Origin: Clostridia bacterium | Lineage (GTDB): Bacteria > Bacillota > Clostridia > Oscillospirales > CAG-272 | Assembly: GCA_017482055.1 (NCBI GenBank) | Contig: JAFUOH010000011.1 | Span: 1-64,000 of the forward strand | Length of the DNA: 64,000 nucleotides | Reading direction: 5' to 3' | Shown: in pieces, positions 9,342-18,120 of the stretch | Numbering within the stretch: the stretch's first letter is position 1 | How the letters are laid out: each line of letters opens with the position of its first letter | Translations under genes and position numbers: made by a program | Notes under the pieces: model-generated | What the model saw: only the letters and a program-made list of their open reading frames with translations | What the model was told of the DNA's origin: nothing | Databases searched by the model: none

Positions 9342-10214
9342 TTAGTCCTTCATACCCGACGAACCCATCGTCTCGATGATGTTACTCTGCGAGATGACGA
9401 ATACGGCGATCGGCACAGCCATCATGATAACCTGAGAAGCCGCTGCCGCACCCGCACGGGCAATACCGCCGGCTACGATCTGGTTGATTGCGTAGTTAAA
9501 GGTCTTTAACTGCTCGGAATAGATGTAAATGGAGTTACCGGAGTTCCACAGGCCCTGGAAAGAGTAGATGATAAGGGTCAGCCATGCGGGCTTAACCATC
9601 GGCATCGCAATCTTTAAGAAGGTATAGAACTCGGAAGCGCCGTCGAGTCGAGCGGACTCAAGCACTGCATCGGAAACCGAGGATTCCATGAACTGCTTCA
9701 TCAGGTACAGACCAAGGGAGGTACACCAAGCAGGCACGATAAGTGCGAGATAGGTATCAACCCAGTGGAGGGTACTCATAGTGAGGTAGTTTGCAATACT
9801 GGTAACGGTGGAGTTAAACATAAGCGAGAGGACGATAACTTCAAATATCCATCTGCGTCCGGGGAACTTGATCTTCGCAAGCGCGTAAGCTGCCAGCGAG
9901 GAGAACAGCAGGTTACCTGCGGTACCTGCAACCGAGATAAATACAGTATTGAATATGTATCTCGAGAAGGGAACCCACGAGGTGCTCATGAGCTTAAACA
10001 GGTCGGTAAAGTTCTTGAGCGTGGGGCTCATTACATAAAAGCGCGGGGGGAACATCCAAAGTTCATCAAGAGGCTTTAATGACTGCATGATAACATAAAG
10101 CATCGGCAGGAACATGAAAGCACCGAGAAGAATAAGGAGTACGTTGATTCCTATGTCGCCTCCAACCGAACGGTTGAGGACAACTTTATGTTTTCTGGTT
10201 CTTAATCTTGCCAT
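9342..10214 (-). CDS. Carbohydrate ABC transporter permease (MalG type), pair 1
   Basis: The 290-residue protein has the six membrane segments expected for MalG/LplC-like permeases and the EAA loop ESARLDGASEFYTFLKIAMP near residue 188, with the invariant Gly and closing Pro. Its start codon lies one base after the stop of the partner permease gene, so the two are translationally linked. The C-terminus (TMGSSGMKD) resembles that of lipo-oligosaccharide/alginate type permeases. It is of normal family length. It is expected to form the translocation pore with the 318-residue MalF-type protein and to need an external ATPase. Confidence 0.9.
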   Translation of the reverse strand: MARLRTRKHKVVLNRSVGGDIGINVLLILLGAFMFLPMLYVIMQSLKPLDELWMFPPRFYVMSPTLKNFTDLFKLMSTSWVPFSRYIFNTVFISVAGTAGNLLFSSLAAYALAKIKFPGRRWIFEVIVLSLMFNSTVTSIANYLTMSTLHWVDTYLALIVPAWCTSLGLYLMKQFMESSVSDAVLESARLDGASEFYTFLKIAMPMVKPAWLTLIIYSFQGLWNSGNSIYIYSEQLKTFNYAINQIVAGGIARAGAAAASQVIMMAVPIAVFVISQSNIIETMGSSGMKD

Positions 10215-10215
10215 T

Positions 10216-11172
10216 TTATTGTCCCACCTTCGATAAGAGTTTCTTGATAACCAGGTTGCTGCCCACCATCATAACGAAGAGCACGACCGCGATGGTCGAA
10301 GAGTAACCGACCTCGAAACGCTGTCCGCCGTAGTCGTCAAGATGATGCATGATCGTGTGTGCTGCGTAGTCAACAGACGGGAAGCCGCAAAGTGCGGTAA
10401 CAACGCCGCCGAAGCCAAACGAGTTGGTTATAGCCATGACCGCACCGAACATCAGCTGAGGCTTCATGGTCGGGAGGGTGATGTACCAAAGCTCCTGCCA
10501 TCTGTTTCTTACACCGTCAACGGCGCCCGCTTCGTAAAGCGATTTATCAATGGTCTGGAGACCTGCGATAAACGAAAGGAAGGATGTACCGAGCGAGGTC
10601 CAAAGCGCAACTACGATACACAGAGGCATAACGTAATCTGCGTCATTAAACCACAGAATAGGTTCTGTGATAAATCCGAACTCCATCAGCCACGCATTAA
10701 CATAACCGTAGGAGTCGCCGGAGAAAAGGGTTGCCCAAATGAGGTAAACGGAACCTGCGATAGACGGAGCATAGAAGATAAGAGTTACGACCGCACGAAC
10801 CTTGGGAGTAAGCTCATTAATAAACCATGCAACGAGCAGGGAGATGAGGTAAGATGCAGGACCGGTGATGGAAGCGAATACGAGGGTATTCTGAACCGCG
10901 GTCAGGAAGATATCATCATCAAGGAATAATCTTATGTAGTTATCCATGAAGATGAATGTGGGGAATTCGAGCAGGTTAAACTCTGTGAAACTCAATACGA
11001 TCGAAAGGACGACCGGGAATACAGTGAAGATCAAAAAGAGGATCATAAAGGGCGCAATCATGAAATATGCGGTCTTATTACGAGCAATCTCTTTAAGAGT
11101 CCACTGGAATTTGGTCATGTCTTTACGAGACGTCGGCTTCGGCGTTTTAACAGCCGCTGCATTCTGTGACAT
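10216..11172 (-). CDS. Sugar ABC transporter permease (MalF type), pair 1
   Basis: The 318-residue protein has a cytoplasmic N-terminus, a first membrane segment at about 35-57, and the EAA loop YEAGAVDGVRNRWQELWYIT near residue 218. It follows the solute-binding protein gene by 91 bases; that gap contains a 17-bp stem-loop, which may lower permease expression relative to the binding protein. The start is preceded by AAAGGAGAG. It is the direct partner of the MalG-type gene at 9342-10214. The order binding protein, MalF-type, MalG-type is the standard one for CUT1 sugar importers. Confidence 0.9.
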   Translation of the reverse strand: MSQNAAAVKTPKPTSRKDMTKFQWTLKEIARNKTAYFMIAPFMILFLIFTVFPVVLSIVLSFTEFNLLEFPTFIFMDNYIRLFLDDDIFLTAVQNTLVFASITGPASYLISLLVAWFINELTPKVRAVVTLIFYAPSIAGSVYLIWATLFSGDSYGYVNAWLMEFGFITEPILWFNDADYVMPLCIVVALWTSLGTSFLSFIAGLQTIDKSLYEAGAVDGVRNRWQELWYITLPTMKPQLMFGAVMAITNSFGFGGVVTALCGFPSVDYAAHTIMHHLDDYGGQRFEVGYSSTIAVVLFVMMVGSNLVIKKLLSKVGQ

Positions 11173-11212
11173 GTGTGTTCTCTCCTTTACAGATTTTGAT
11201 TATCCCGTTACA

Positions 11213-11250
11213 TCCGCTTCTCCGCTCCGAATATCGGAGCGGGAAGCGGA
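11213..11250 (-). other. Strong intercistronic stem-loop after the binding-protein gene
   Basis: The arms TCCGCTTC+CCGCTCCGA (11213-11220, 11222-11230) pair perfectly with TCGGAGCGG+GAAGCGGA (11234-11250), leaving one bulged T and a three-base loop. There is no T run on the minus strand, so it is not a classic terminator. Its place just 3' of the binding-protein stop fits a 3'-end stabiliser that gives more binding protein than permease. Confidence 0.75.
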
Positions 11251-11263
11251 ATTTGCAGGAAGA

Positions 11264-14224
11264 TTATTTTTCAGATTCGCTCTGCTGATTTTTCTTTGCT
11301 TCTCTGTCAGCGAGAGTTTCACCGAGCTCCAGCGTATCGAGGTCGAACTCTTTACGCTTTCTGGTGATTTCCTTATTGATATCGTCAACATAACCGAGAA
11401 GTCCTTCAACGGGATCGGCGTTGTCATTGTAAGCATCCAGGAATGCGAAGCCGACATAACGGGAGATGATGTATCCGCCGGGCATTTCGGGAATGGTAGC
11501 CAGATTGTTGTACTGAGCAAGGATGTTCTCAAGGTCGGTCGTGGACCACGGCAGAGACTCAAGCGCTTCCTTGTTCGCCGTTGCGTACATAGAACCGGGA
11601 CCTACGATAGCGATCTTCTCGTTAGCGTAGCTGGACTGAGTTTCGGAAGAGGTGAACCAGTCCATGTACTTCCAAGCGTTCTCCTGCTTTTCGCAGCCGT
11701 TCATCATAATGATAGAAGTGACAGTAGAAATAGCAGTGTTGTTGATGTTTCCATCTTCGTCTTCCATACCGATTACGGGAACGAACTCCCACAGGTCGCG
11801 AATTTCCGTTGCGAAGACGGTAAGCTGATTGTACATCGAGATGTAGTCAGCGAAGATGAGAGGCATTTCACCGGTTCTGAAACGGTTAGCCGCATCATAG
11901 GTAATCGGGAAGGAATACTGAGTGAAGTACGAGCACATGGTGTCGAATGCTTCGAGCGCGAGGTTGGAATCAAGATTGATTCTCATACCGTCATCGGCAT
12001 AAAGCTCACCGCCCATCTGATAGAGGAAGAGCTGGAGTCCGCCGTAGTTGCCGGGAACACCGACCTGCATGTTGTTGTACTGAAGCACAGGAACGATAGA
12101 CATAAGATCGTCCCAAGTCTTGGGGATGTCAACACCAAGCTCAGCGAAGACGTCCTTACGGTAGAATACCATGTTGAAGGTCTGAGTTTCGGGCAGACCG
12201 TAAGTCGTACCGTACAGCGACAGCGGAACGGTAGCAGACTCGGAGAATCTGGAAACTACTTCATCAAAGGTATCAAAATCGTTAAGCGGCTGAACCGCGT
12301 TACGAATCGCATACTGGACGGGAATCGACTGTGCATTTTCCATCGCAACATCAGGCCCCATGCCCGCAAGAGTCGCGGGAAGCAGAGTACCGCCGGCAAC
12401 AAGACGAAGATTAACGCCTATGTTCTGAACCGAGGTAAAGTAGTTATCGCACAGAGAGCGAATAACCTGAGCGGAGTCACGGTCGGTCTGAGTCCATACG
12501 TCGATAACGTCCTCTTCATCAAGCTGGATGGTAGCGCCGAGGTTGGAATAGTCGGTGAAGAAGGACATTACGAAGGAGCTGATCTCGAATCCGGCTGCTT
12601 CGAAGAAGTTAGCCTCTGCCTTGGGCATTTTGCCGCCCGCAGGCTGAATCGAGATATAGTCGAAGGAAAGCGGCTGCTTTCTTACATTATTAAGCCAGGT
12701 ACCGAGGGTACCGATATAGCTCTTTAAGGAGTCAAGGTTTCTTGCGATCTCGTCCTCATCGGTAGCCATCTTTTCAAGCACACGGGAGATGTTGTCGAGC
12801 GTTGCGGTATTGTTGCCCTTTTCGCCGTTGATCTCAACGAGTATGCCGGAAATCTCGGTAAGCTCAAGATACTGAGCGTACAGATCCTTGATGGTATCGG
12901 GGATAAGATTACGGAAGTTGTAGTCGCGGTATTCATCGGGGTCAGCACCGGTAATCTGAAGAATCTTCAGATAATCGCTGTTGATGGAGGTCAGGGAAGC
13001 CTGAACGCGTCCGATGATATCACTCATGTTACCCAGAACGACCTCAAAGCGGATAGTATACTCCTCACCCGCTTCAAAGTAGAACTCGAAGGAACCTTCA
13101 TCATTTCCGATAGGAGCGGTCTGCCACTCATCGGAATAATTGAACTGAAGGTAGTTCGCCTCCTCAAAGGGAATCTCACCGTTTATGTAGATACGACGGG
13201 AGGTGTACATACCGGAAAGATCGGACTGCTTGTAGCGCGGAACGATCTCATAAAGACCGGACACCTCGGGAGTGAACTTGTACTCGATCCACTGACCAAC
13301 GCTCTGCCACTTGGTACCGCCAAGATAGTTGAGCTTGGAGAGCGACGGATCCTGCGGCTGAGTGAGCGCGGAGGTTCTGTCGTTCGCGGGGTAGATGGTA
13401 CGGTCGGAGGTAGCATCGGAAAGCTCAGCCTGAAGAATGATAGGCTCAGCACCTTCCGCCGCCTTGTAGCCCTTACTGTCGTACTCAGCCTTTACATCCG
13501 CATAAGCGGGAAGATCCTCATAAGGATAGAGAGTGATCGACTTGATAATAAGCTCTTCGCGGGTCGCCTCAAGGGACAGGGTGTGCTCACCCTTCTCAAA
13601 CACGATCTCATACGGATGAATGTCATAACCTGTAGAGTCGCTGGCAACATAGGTTCTCCACTCGGGAGCAATGTACTTATTAGGTCTGATGTCATTGCCC
13701 GTAAGGTCGGTCTTGAAGCTGACAGTGCCGTCTTCGGCTGTTTCATATTCGTCGCGCCACACTTTTGTAATCGAGAGGTATCTCGCACCCTTGAACGGAT
13801 ATTCACCGTCGATGCGAAGTCTGCGCTCGATGGAGGTGGATTTACCATCCTCGGGGAAGGAGTATTCGATCTCGAGCGCATATTTTGCGGTCGAGGGAAT
13901 CTCAACATCCCATGTCACAGTACCGGAACCGGGGGTATACAGACCTCCGTCGCGGAGCTCGACATCAGCGTCAGTCTCCTCTTTGTTGTAGTCAACTGCA
14001 TCTATCACGACCGTTTTTCTGGCACGCGCTACGTCAGCAGTTCTCTCTGCGTAGTCAGCGTACTCCTCGGCGCTGAGCAGGTCACGCACGTCATCTATAT
14101 CATAGCTGACGGTAGACGCGGCTTTTTCAGCTTCATCCGCAGCGGTTGTTACACCGAACGCGGAGCCGAGCATAATCAATGATAAAAAAACAGCAGTTAA
14201 CCGTGTTAATCTGGTTTTTTTCAT
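11264..14224 (-). CDS. Very large extracellular solute-binding protein with carbohydrate-binding-like modules
   Basis: The 986-residue protein is about twice the usual length for family 1 solute-binding proteins. Residues 1-28 are a signal peptide ending TTAA; no lipobox Cys is present, so it is either released or held by an uncleaved helix. Two similar beta-rich modules follow (about 70-235 and 260-415); each contains an (R)RIYINGE/RRLRIDGE-type motif and an aromatic-rich face, like CBM6/CBM35 jelly rolls. A helical linker (about 430-520) leads to a type-1 binding domain (about 530-970; for example YGTTYGLPETQTFNMVFYRK and WEFVPVIGM). It heads the operon, with an AGGAGGAAAAGG site before the ATG. 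A glycan or oligosaccharide ligand is inferred from the modules and the CUT1-type permeases. Confidence 0.85.
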   Translation of the reverse strand: MKKTRLTRLTAVFLSLIMLGSAFGVTTAADEAEKAASTVSYDIDDVRDLLSAEEYADYAERTADVARARKTVVIDAVDYNKEETDADVELRDGGLYTPGSGTVTWDVEIPSTAKYALEIEYSFPEDGKSTSIERRLRIDGEYPFKGARYLSITKVWRDEYETAEDGTVSFKTDLTGNDIRPNKYIAPEWRTYVASDSTGYDIHPYEIVFEKGEHTLSLEATREELIIKSITLYPYEDLPAYADVKAEYDSKGYKAAEGAEPIILQAELSDATSDRTIYPANDRTSALTQPQDPSLSKLNYLGGTKWQSVGQWIEYKFTPEVSGLYEIVPRYKQSDLSGMYTSRRIYINGEIPFEEANYLQFNYSDEWQTAPIGNDEGSFEFYFEAGEEYTIRFEVVLGNMSDIIGRVQASLTSINSDYLKILQITGADPDEYRDYNFRNLIPDTIKDLYAQYLELTEISGILVEINGEKGNNTATLDNISRVLEKMATDEDEIARNLDSLKSYIGTLGTWLNNVRKQPLSFDYISIQPAGGKMPKAEANFFEAAGFEISSFVMSFFTDYSNLGATIQLDEEDVIDVWTQTDRDSAQVIRSLCDNYFTSVQNIGVNLRLVAGGTLLPATLAGMGPDVAMENAQSIPVQYAIRNAVQPLNDFDTFDEVVSRFSESATVPLSLYGTTYGLPETQTFNMVFYRKDVFAELGVDIPKTWDDLMSIVPVLQYNNMQVGVPGNYGGLQLFLYQMGGELYADDGMRINLDSNLALEAFDTMCSYFTQYSFPITYDAANRFRTGEMPLIFADYISMYNQLTVFATEIRDLWEFVPVIGMEDEDGNINNTAISTVTSIIMMNGCEKQENAWKYMDWFTSSETQSSYANEKIAIVGPGSMYATANKEALESLPWSTTDLENILAQYNNLATIPEMPGGYIISRYVGFAFLDAYNDNADPVEGLLGYVDDINKEITRKRKEFDLDTLELGETLADREAKKNQQSESEK

Positions 14225-14439
14225 TAACCTTTTCCTCCTGCCAAGAATTACTTTTGAAGGGTATAGAATCGCATAAAAGCCTTGTACCCTGACAATTCAC
14301 GGCATCGCATACGCGGCACCAAGTGTGGCACAAATGTATGCTGCGGCATGCATCCGAACGCAAAATGGCGGCACAAAGCATTGAACCAATCGGCAAATTC
14401 CGTGTTTTTCGGAGAATCCGCCGATTTTTTCATACCAAT

Positions 14440-14468
14440 ATAATAACATAAGGTCAAGAAAAAGTCAA
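14440..14468 (-). promoter_or_regulatory. Promoter of the solute-binding protein operon
   Basis: On the minus strand TTGACT (14463-14468) is followed after 17 bases by TATTAT (14440-14445). Transcription would start near 14433, leaving a leader of about 210 bases before the ATG at 14224. No known riboswitch was recognised in that leader. Confidence 0.7.
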
Positions 14469-14479
14469 GAGCGGTATTT

Positions 14480-14950
14480 TCTATAGAGGATTTTCAAAAA
14501 CCATTCAAAACTAAGACACGAGCCGCTCAGTCTCCGTTCACATTTCCTGTTTTGATTTTTTTATCTCGACTCACCTTTTATTTTATAAATGTAGCATTTG
14601 ATATGTAATTTATTTTTACTATGTTAACGTTGATTTCGGCGTTAAAACGCAATTTATACCCGACTCGCTATACTATGCACATGATTAGTAAATATTATTT
14701 ACTCTATTTATGATATGCCGACACTTAGTGTCATCTAATTATTTGCTCATTTAATGGTGCATATTGCACAAATTTGTCACACTATTTTCTACACGTATAC
14801 AAAGTGCACAATTTTGCCGAAAATTCAACAATTATTGCTTTTATTTACCATTTATATCTTTATTTACCGCTGTCTTGAGCGCAATGCCCTCCTCGGGATA
14901 CAATTGCGTTTTCTTCCGCTGTACATCTGCAAGCGGTGCTCATTGTAATA
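14480..14950. other. Non-coding AT-rich region with two palindromes
   Basis: No credible gene was seen. Two short perfect palindromes lie here: AGTAAATA-T-TATTTACT (14687-14703) and GACACT-T-AGTGTC (14720-14732). They are upstream of the -35 box of the minus-strand solute-binding protein operon by about 220 and 250 bases, so they could bind a regulator of that operon, but no regulator gene is adjacent. The rest is plain AT-rich sequence. Confidence 0.5.
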
Positions 14951-14954
14951 AAGA

Positions 14955-14978
14955 AAAACGGATCCGAAGATCCGTTTT
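14955..14978 (-). terminator. Terminator of nifS-nifU
   Basis: AAAACGGATC and GATCCGTTTT form a 10-bp stem with a CGAA tetraloop. On the minus strand it is followed by TTTTTCTT. It lies 8 bases after the nifU stop codon. Confidence 0.85.
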
Positions 14979-14985
14979 CTGTATA

Positions 14986-15417
14986 TCAATGATGCTTAGT
15001 GCAGGTAGCGCAGTGACCTGCACAGCCCGTGCGAAGGTCATGCTTGATGCCCTTCTTGTCATAGTAATTGGCAATGGCTTCCTTAACCGCCTCCTCGGCA
15101 AGCACCGAGCAGTGAATCTTCTGAGGCGGAAGTCCGTCGAGAGCTTCAATGACCGCTTTGTTGGTAAGCTTCAGTGCTTCTTCGACCGTCTTGCCCTTAA
15201 TAAGCTCAGTTGCCATCGACGAGGTCGCGATAGCTGCACCGCAGCCGAAGGTCTTGAACTTTACGTCCTCGATAACCTCGTTTTCGTCTATTTTAAGATA
15301 CATTCTCATGATATCTCCGCAGGTTGCGTTGCCGACCTCGCCGACAGCATCCGCGTTTTCGATCTCGCCCACATTTCTCGGATTGGCGAAATGATCCATT
15401 ACTTTCTCGCTGTACAT
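14986..15417 (-). CDS. nifU: Iron-sulfur cluster scaffold protein, NifU/IscU type
   Basis: The 143-residue protein is the IscU-like scaffold on which Fe-S clusters are built before transfer to target enzymes. The three ligand cysteines are present: Cys33 (NATCGD), Cys59 (TFGCGA) and Cys103 (KIHCSV). The Asp next to the first Cys (D35) that tunes cluster release is also there. A Cys/His-rich tail (CAGHCATCTKHH) extends beyond the core and is common in clostridial NifU forms. It lies 30 bases after nifS, its sulfur donor, and the pair ends in a terminator. This short form lacks the C-terminal Nfu domain of nitrogen-fixation NifU, so a housekeeping role is more likely than nitrogen fixation. Confidence 0.93.
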   Translation of the reverse strand: MYSEKVMDHFANPRNVGEIENADAVGEVGNATCGDIMRMYLKIDENEVIEDVKFKTFGCGAAIATSSMATELIKGKTVEEALKLTNKAVIEALDGLPPQKIHCSVLAEEAVKEAIANYYDKKGIKHDLRTGCAGHCATCTKHH

Positions 15418-15447
15418 ATATATTCTCCTTATTTATTATCTATATTT

Positions 15448-16614
15448 TCATGCGTTGTAAAGCGGGCTCATCATACGAAGCCGCTCGACTATTGCAGGAA
15501 GCTTTTCGAGGATATAATCAATATCCTCATCGGTGGTATCTCTGCCGATGGAAAGTCTGAGCGAGCCATGTGCCTGCTCCACAGGAACGCCAATGGTAAG
15601 CAAAACGTGTGACGGTTCAAGGGAAGCCGACGAGCATGCCGAGCCTGTAGACGCGCAGATACCGGCCATATCCAGAAGCAGAAGCAAGCTTTCACCCTCG
15701 ATAAACTCAAACGCCACGTTAACATTGCCGGGAAGTCTGCCCTCTCTCGGACCGTTGAGTCTGGTGTTCGGAATCTTTAATATCTCATCGATCAGTCTGT
15801 CGCGCATTTTTGCAACTCTTTCGCCCTCGGGAATACCCGCAACGGCATCCTCCAACGCCTTGGCGAAGCCTACGATGTACGCTACATTCTCGGTACCGCC
15901 GCGACGGCTTCTTTCCTGACCACCGCCGTCGATAAGATTCAGAATACGCACACCGTTTCTGATATACAACGCACCGATGCCCTTGGGAGCGTGTATTTTA
16001 TGCCCCGACATGGACAGCATATCAACTCCGAGCTCAACTACATTTATATCTACCGCGCCGACTGCCTGCACCGCATCGGTAAACACCAGCGTCTTGGGGT
16101 TCTTGGCTTTGACCGCCGCCGCGATCTCACGGATGGGCTCAATGGTGCCGATCTCATTGTTAGCATACATCACTTCAACGAGTATGGTATCTTCGCGAAC
16201 TGCCGCCGCAACAGACTCCGGCGATACTCTGCCCACCTCGTCGGTGTCGAGATATGTCACCTCGAAGCCCTCCTTTTCGAGAGCCTCCAGTGCATGAAGT
16301 ACCGCATGATGCTCGATCTTGGTGGAAACTATGTGCTTGCCGCGATGCTGCATCGCATGAGCCGCGCCCTTAATCGCCCAGTTATCGGCTTCGGAGCCAC
16401 TTGCGGTGAAGTAGATCTCGTTCGGCTTAGCACCGAGGAGTGATGCGATCTTTTCGCGTGCCGCAGTAACAGCCGCCTTTGCAGCTCTTCCCTTCTGATG
16501 GAGGCTGGACGGATTTCCGTAAACCTCGCCAAAATAGGGCATCATTACTTCAAGCACTGCTTTTGATGTGGATGTGGTCGCCGCATTATCGGCATAAACC
16601 AATCTCTCTGCCAT
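15448..16614 (-). CDS. nifS: Cysteine desulfurase, NifS/IscS type
   Basis: The 388-residue PLP enzyme takes sulfur from cysteine as a persulfide and gives it to the scaffold. The PLP lysine is K206 in [12 protein letters not shown], and the persulfide cysteine is C327 in [16 protein letters not shown], the class I loop. His102-His103 (EHHAV) stacks on the cofactor. Length is normal for the family. It is the first gene of a two-gene unit with nifU and has its own promoter at 16686-16714. A small palindrome in its leader may be an operator. The name could equally be iscS; the NifU/NifS pairing is typical of Clostridia. Confidence 0.94.
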   Translation of the reverse strand: MAERLVYADNAATTSTSKAVLEVMMPYFGEVYGNPSSLHQKGRAAKAAVTAAREKIASLLGAKPNEIYFTASGSEADNWAIKGAAHAMQHRGKHIVSTKIEHHAVLHALEALEKEGFEVTYLDTDEVGRVSPESVAAAVREDTILVEVMYANNEIGTIEPIREIAAAVKAKNPKTLVFTDAVQAVGAVDINVVELGVDMLSMSGHKIHAPKGIGALYIRNGVRILNLIDGGGQERSRRGGTENVAYIVGFAKALEDAVAGIPEGERVAKMRDRLIDEILKIPNTRLNGPREGRLPGNVNVAFEFIEGESLLLLLDMAGICASTGSACSSASLEPSHVLLTIGVPVEQAHGSLRLSIGRDTTDEDIDYILEKLPAIVERLRMMSPLYNA

Positions 16615-16662
16615 AATATTCAGTCATCCTTTCGCTTTTGAAAGATAGTTGTTTTATAATCA

Positions 16663-16679
16663 GCGGTTAATATTACCGC
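16663..16679. promoter_or_regulatory. Palindrome in the nifS leader, possible operator
   Basis: GCGGT and ACCGC flank a 7-base AT spacer between the nifS promoter and its start codon. The position just downstream of the expected transcription start would suit a repressor site. No Rrf2/IscR gene is in the window, so the binder is unknown. Confidence 0.35.
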
Positions 16680-16685
16680 ATATCT

Positions 16686-16714
16686 ATTGTATACCTTTTC
16701 GGTGCAGATTTCAA
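16686..16714 (-). promoter_or_regulatory. Promoter of nifS-nifU
   Basis: On the minus strand TTGAAA (16709-16714) and TACAAT (16686-16691) are separated by 17 bases, about 72 bases upstream of the nifS ATG. Confidence 0.6.
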
Positions 16715-16754
16715 TATACCTAAGATATTTTTCATGTAAACAATTCGTGAATTG

Positions 16755-17192
16755 TTAACGGTAACGCTCCGCCTGCGCACAGGCAAGCGCATCGCACCGC
16801 TCGTTGTAAGGGTGTCCCGCATGTCCCTTGACCCATACAAACTTCACCTCGTGTGTTTCAAGCAGCGCGAGCAGCCGCTCCCACAAATCGGGGTTCAGTG
16901 CGGGACTCTTATCAGACTTGACCCAACCGCGCGCCTTCCAGCCGTAGACCCACCTTTTTTCGATAGAGTCGATAACATATTTCGAATCTGATGTAAGCGT
17001 GACCTCACAGGGCTCCTTCAGAGCCTCGAGCGCACTTATGACCGCCATAAGTTCCATGCGATTGTTGGTAGTCTGCGCTTCACCGCCGGACATTTCTTTC
17101 TCAATACCTTTAAAAACGATCACCGCACCCCAACCGCCGGGTCCCGGATTGTGCTTGCAGGCGCCGTCGGTATATATATCAACATGCTTCAT
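16755..17192 (-). CDS. rnhA: Ribonuclease HI
   Basis: The 145-residue enzyme cuts the RNA strand of RNA-DNA hybrids. All catalytic residues are visible: D9 (IYTDGA), E47 (NRMEL), D69 (TSDSKY), H124 (KGHAGH) and D134 (ERCDAL). The basic [14 protein letters not shown] helix is the handle region that binds the hybrid. The start was chosen at 17192 because a GGAG site lies 10 bases upstream; the TTG at 17201 would be too close to it. It follows the PHP gene by 21 bases and is probably co-transcribed with it. A small AACAATTC/GAATTGTT repeat overlaps its stop codon and may act as a weak terminator. Confidence 0.93.
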   Translation of the reverse strand: MKHVDIYTDGACKHNPGPGGWGAVIVFKGIEKEMSGGEAQTTNNRMELMAVISALEALKEPCEVTLTSDSKYVIDSIEKRWVYGWKARGWVKSDKSPALNPDLWERLLALLETHEVKFVWVKGHAGHPYNERCDALACAQAERYR

Positions 17193-17213
17193 TATAATCA
17201 AGCTCCTGACATG

Positions 17214-17909
17214 TCAAATACGAGCAAAATCGTTTTCCTTATCGTAGCGATCAAAAAATGTGAGCGCTTCGCCCGCCTTGATGCGGTCAGCGAAATCATG
17301 GATATCGACTATTCTCTCTGTGAAATATACACCCGCCATTTTTTCTCGTATACCTGTGTGATTATCTGTGCCCGCAATTTTACGAAGATTATAGCTGTTA
17401 GCATAAAGCTTTGCTCGGTCATTATCGGGCTCAGCGGCATTGGCATTGATTATCTCAACACCGTCGCACCACTCGGGAAGCAGCATCTTTACCGGATTTC
17501 TGAATGGATGGGCATGAATAACAATGCCTCCCGCCTCGCGTACCTTTGTAAGATATGCGCAGGTACCGAGCTGTATCTGATCGGGATTCTCGTAAAGCCA
17601 ATTCGCATCCAGTCCGTATATAAGGAAATCCGCAGCGTATTCAGCGGAATATTCCCAAGCAAAGAACACATCAAGCCCGATCTTATCACCTTCTGCTTTG
17701 GCATTCTCATAGCCCTTAACAAATTCGGTGACCCACTCATTCCAGGGAAGCTCCCGCGGCACTGCGGTATTTCCCTTATAAAAATGATCGGTAATGACAA
17801 GTCCGGTGTATCCTAAAGATTTATAAAGTCTTGCAAGCGACGCGCCGTCTATCCTGCCGCATTTACTCCCCTCAGCTGTGTGACTGTGAGTTTCATATTT
17901 ATAGAACAT
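17214..17909 (-). CDS. PHP-domain metal-dependent phosphoesterase
   Basis: The 231-residue protein has the PHP motifs that bind two or three metal ions: HSHTAEG (start), VITDH near residue 41, a central Glu (FFAWEYS), HAHPF and GTDNH toward the end. Such proteins hydrolyse phosphate esters such as nucleotides or histidinol phosphate; the substrate here cannot be told. The ATG at 17909 has GGAGG 7 bases upstream. A longer reading from 17960 would begin at the predicted transcription start, so it was rejected. rnhA follows at 21 bases. Confidence 0.85.
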   Translation of the reverse strand: MFYKYETHSHTAEGSKCGRIDGASLARLYKSLGYTGLVITDHFYKGNTAVPRELPWNEWVTEFVKGYENAKAEGDKIGLDVFFAWEYSAEYAADFLIYGLDANWLYENPDQIQLGTCAYLTKVREAGGIVIHAHPFRNPVKMLLPEWCDGVEIINANAAEPDNDRAKLYANSYNLRKIAGTDNHTGIREKMAGVYFTERIVDIHDFADRIKAGEALTFFDRYDKENDFARI

Positions 17910-17965
17910 ATCATTTCCTCCAACATCATCGCTTATCATTTCAGCGTAAAACCGCTCCACATTAT

Positions 17966-17994
17966 ATTATATCACACTTTTCTAAAATTTTCAA
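17966..17994 (-). promoter_or_regulatory. Promoter of the PHP-rnhA unit
   Basis: On the minus strand TTGAAA (17989-17994) and TATAAT (17966-17971) are 17 bases apart. The leader to the ATG at 17909 would be about 50 bases. Confidence 0.7.
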
Positions 17995-18013
17995 ACATTT
18001 ATATAAGTTATAC

Positions 18014-18043
18014 TTGAAAAATCCATGATATTTATTTTATAAT
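18014..18043 (+). promoter_or_regulatory. Promoter of the sigma-factor gene
   Basis: TTGAAA (18014-18019) and TATAAT (18038-18043) are spaced by 18 bases. It is back to back with the PHP-rnhA promoter in a 210-base divergent intergenic region. Confidence 0.55.
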
Positions 18044-18120
18044 ATTTATGTAAATTGCCAACTTTTTTGAAAATTCCGCCACTATATATACGAGATCTCA
18101 AAAAACAAAGGAGAAAACGC

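Noticed and set aside
10946..12727. Long plus-strand open frame of 593 codons
   Set aside because: It is antisense to the binding-protein and permease genes and has no recognisable domain or ribosome binding site.
14248..14433. Small minus-strand frame starting MKKSADSPK in the importer leader
   Set aside because: Its ATG coincides with the predicted transcription start and it has no ribosome binding site; a leader peptide cannot be excluded but is not supported.
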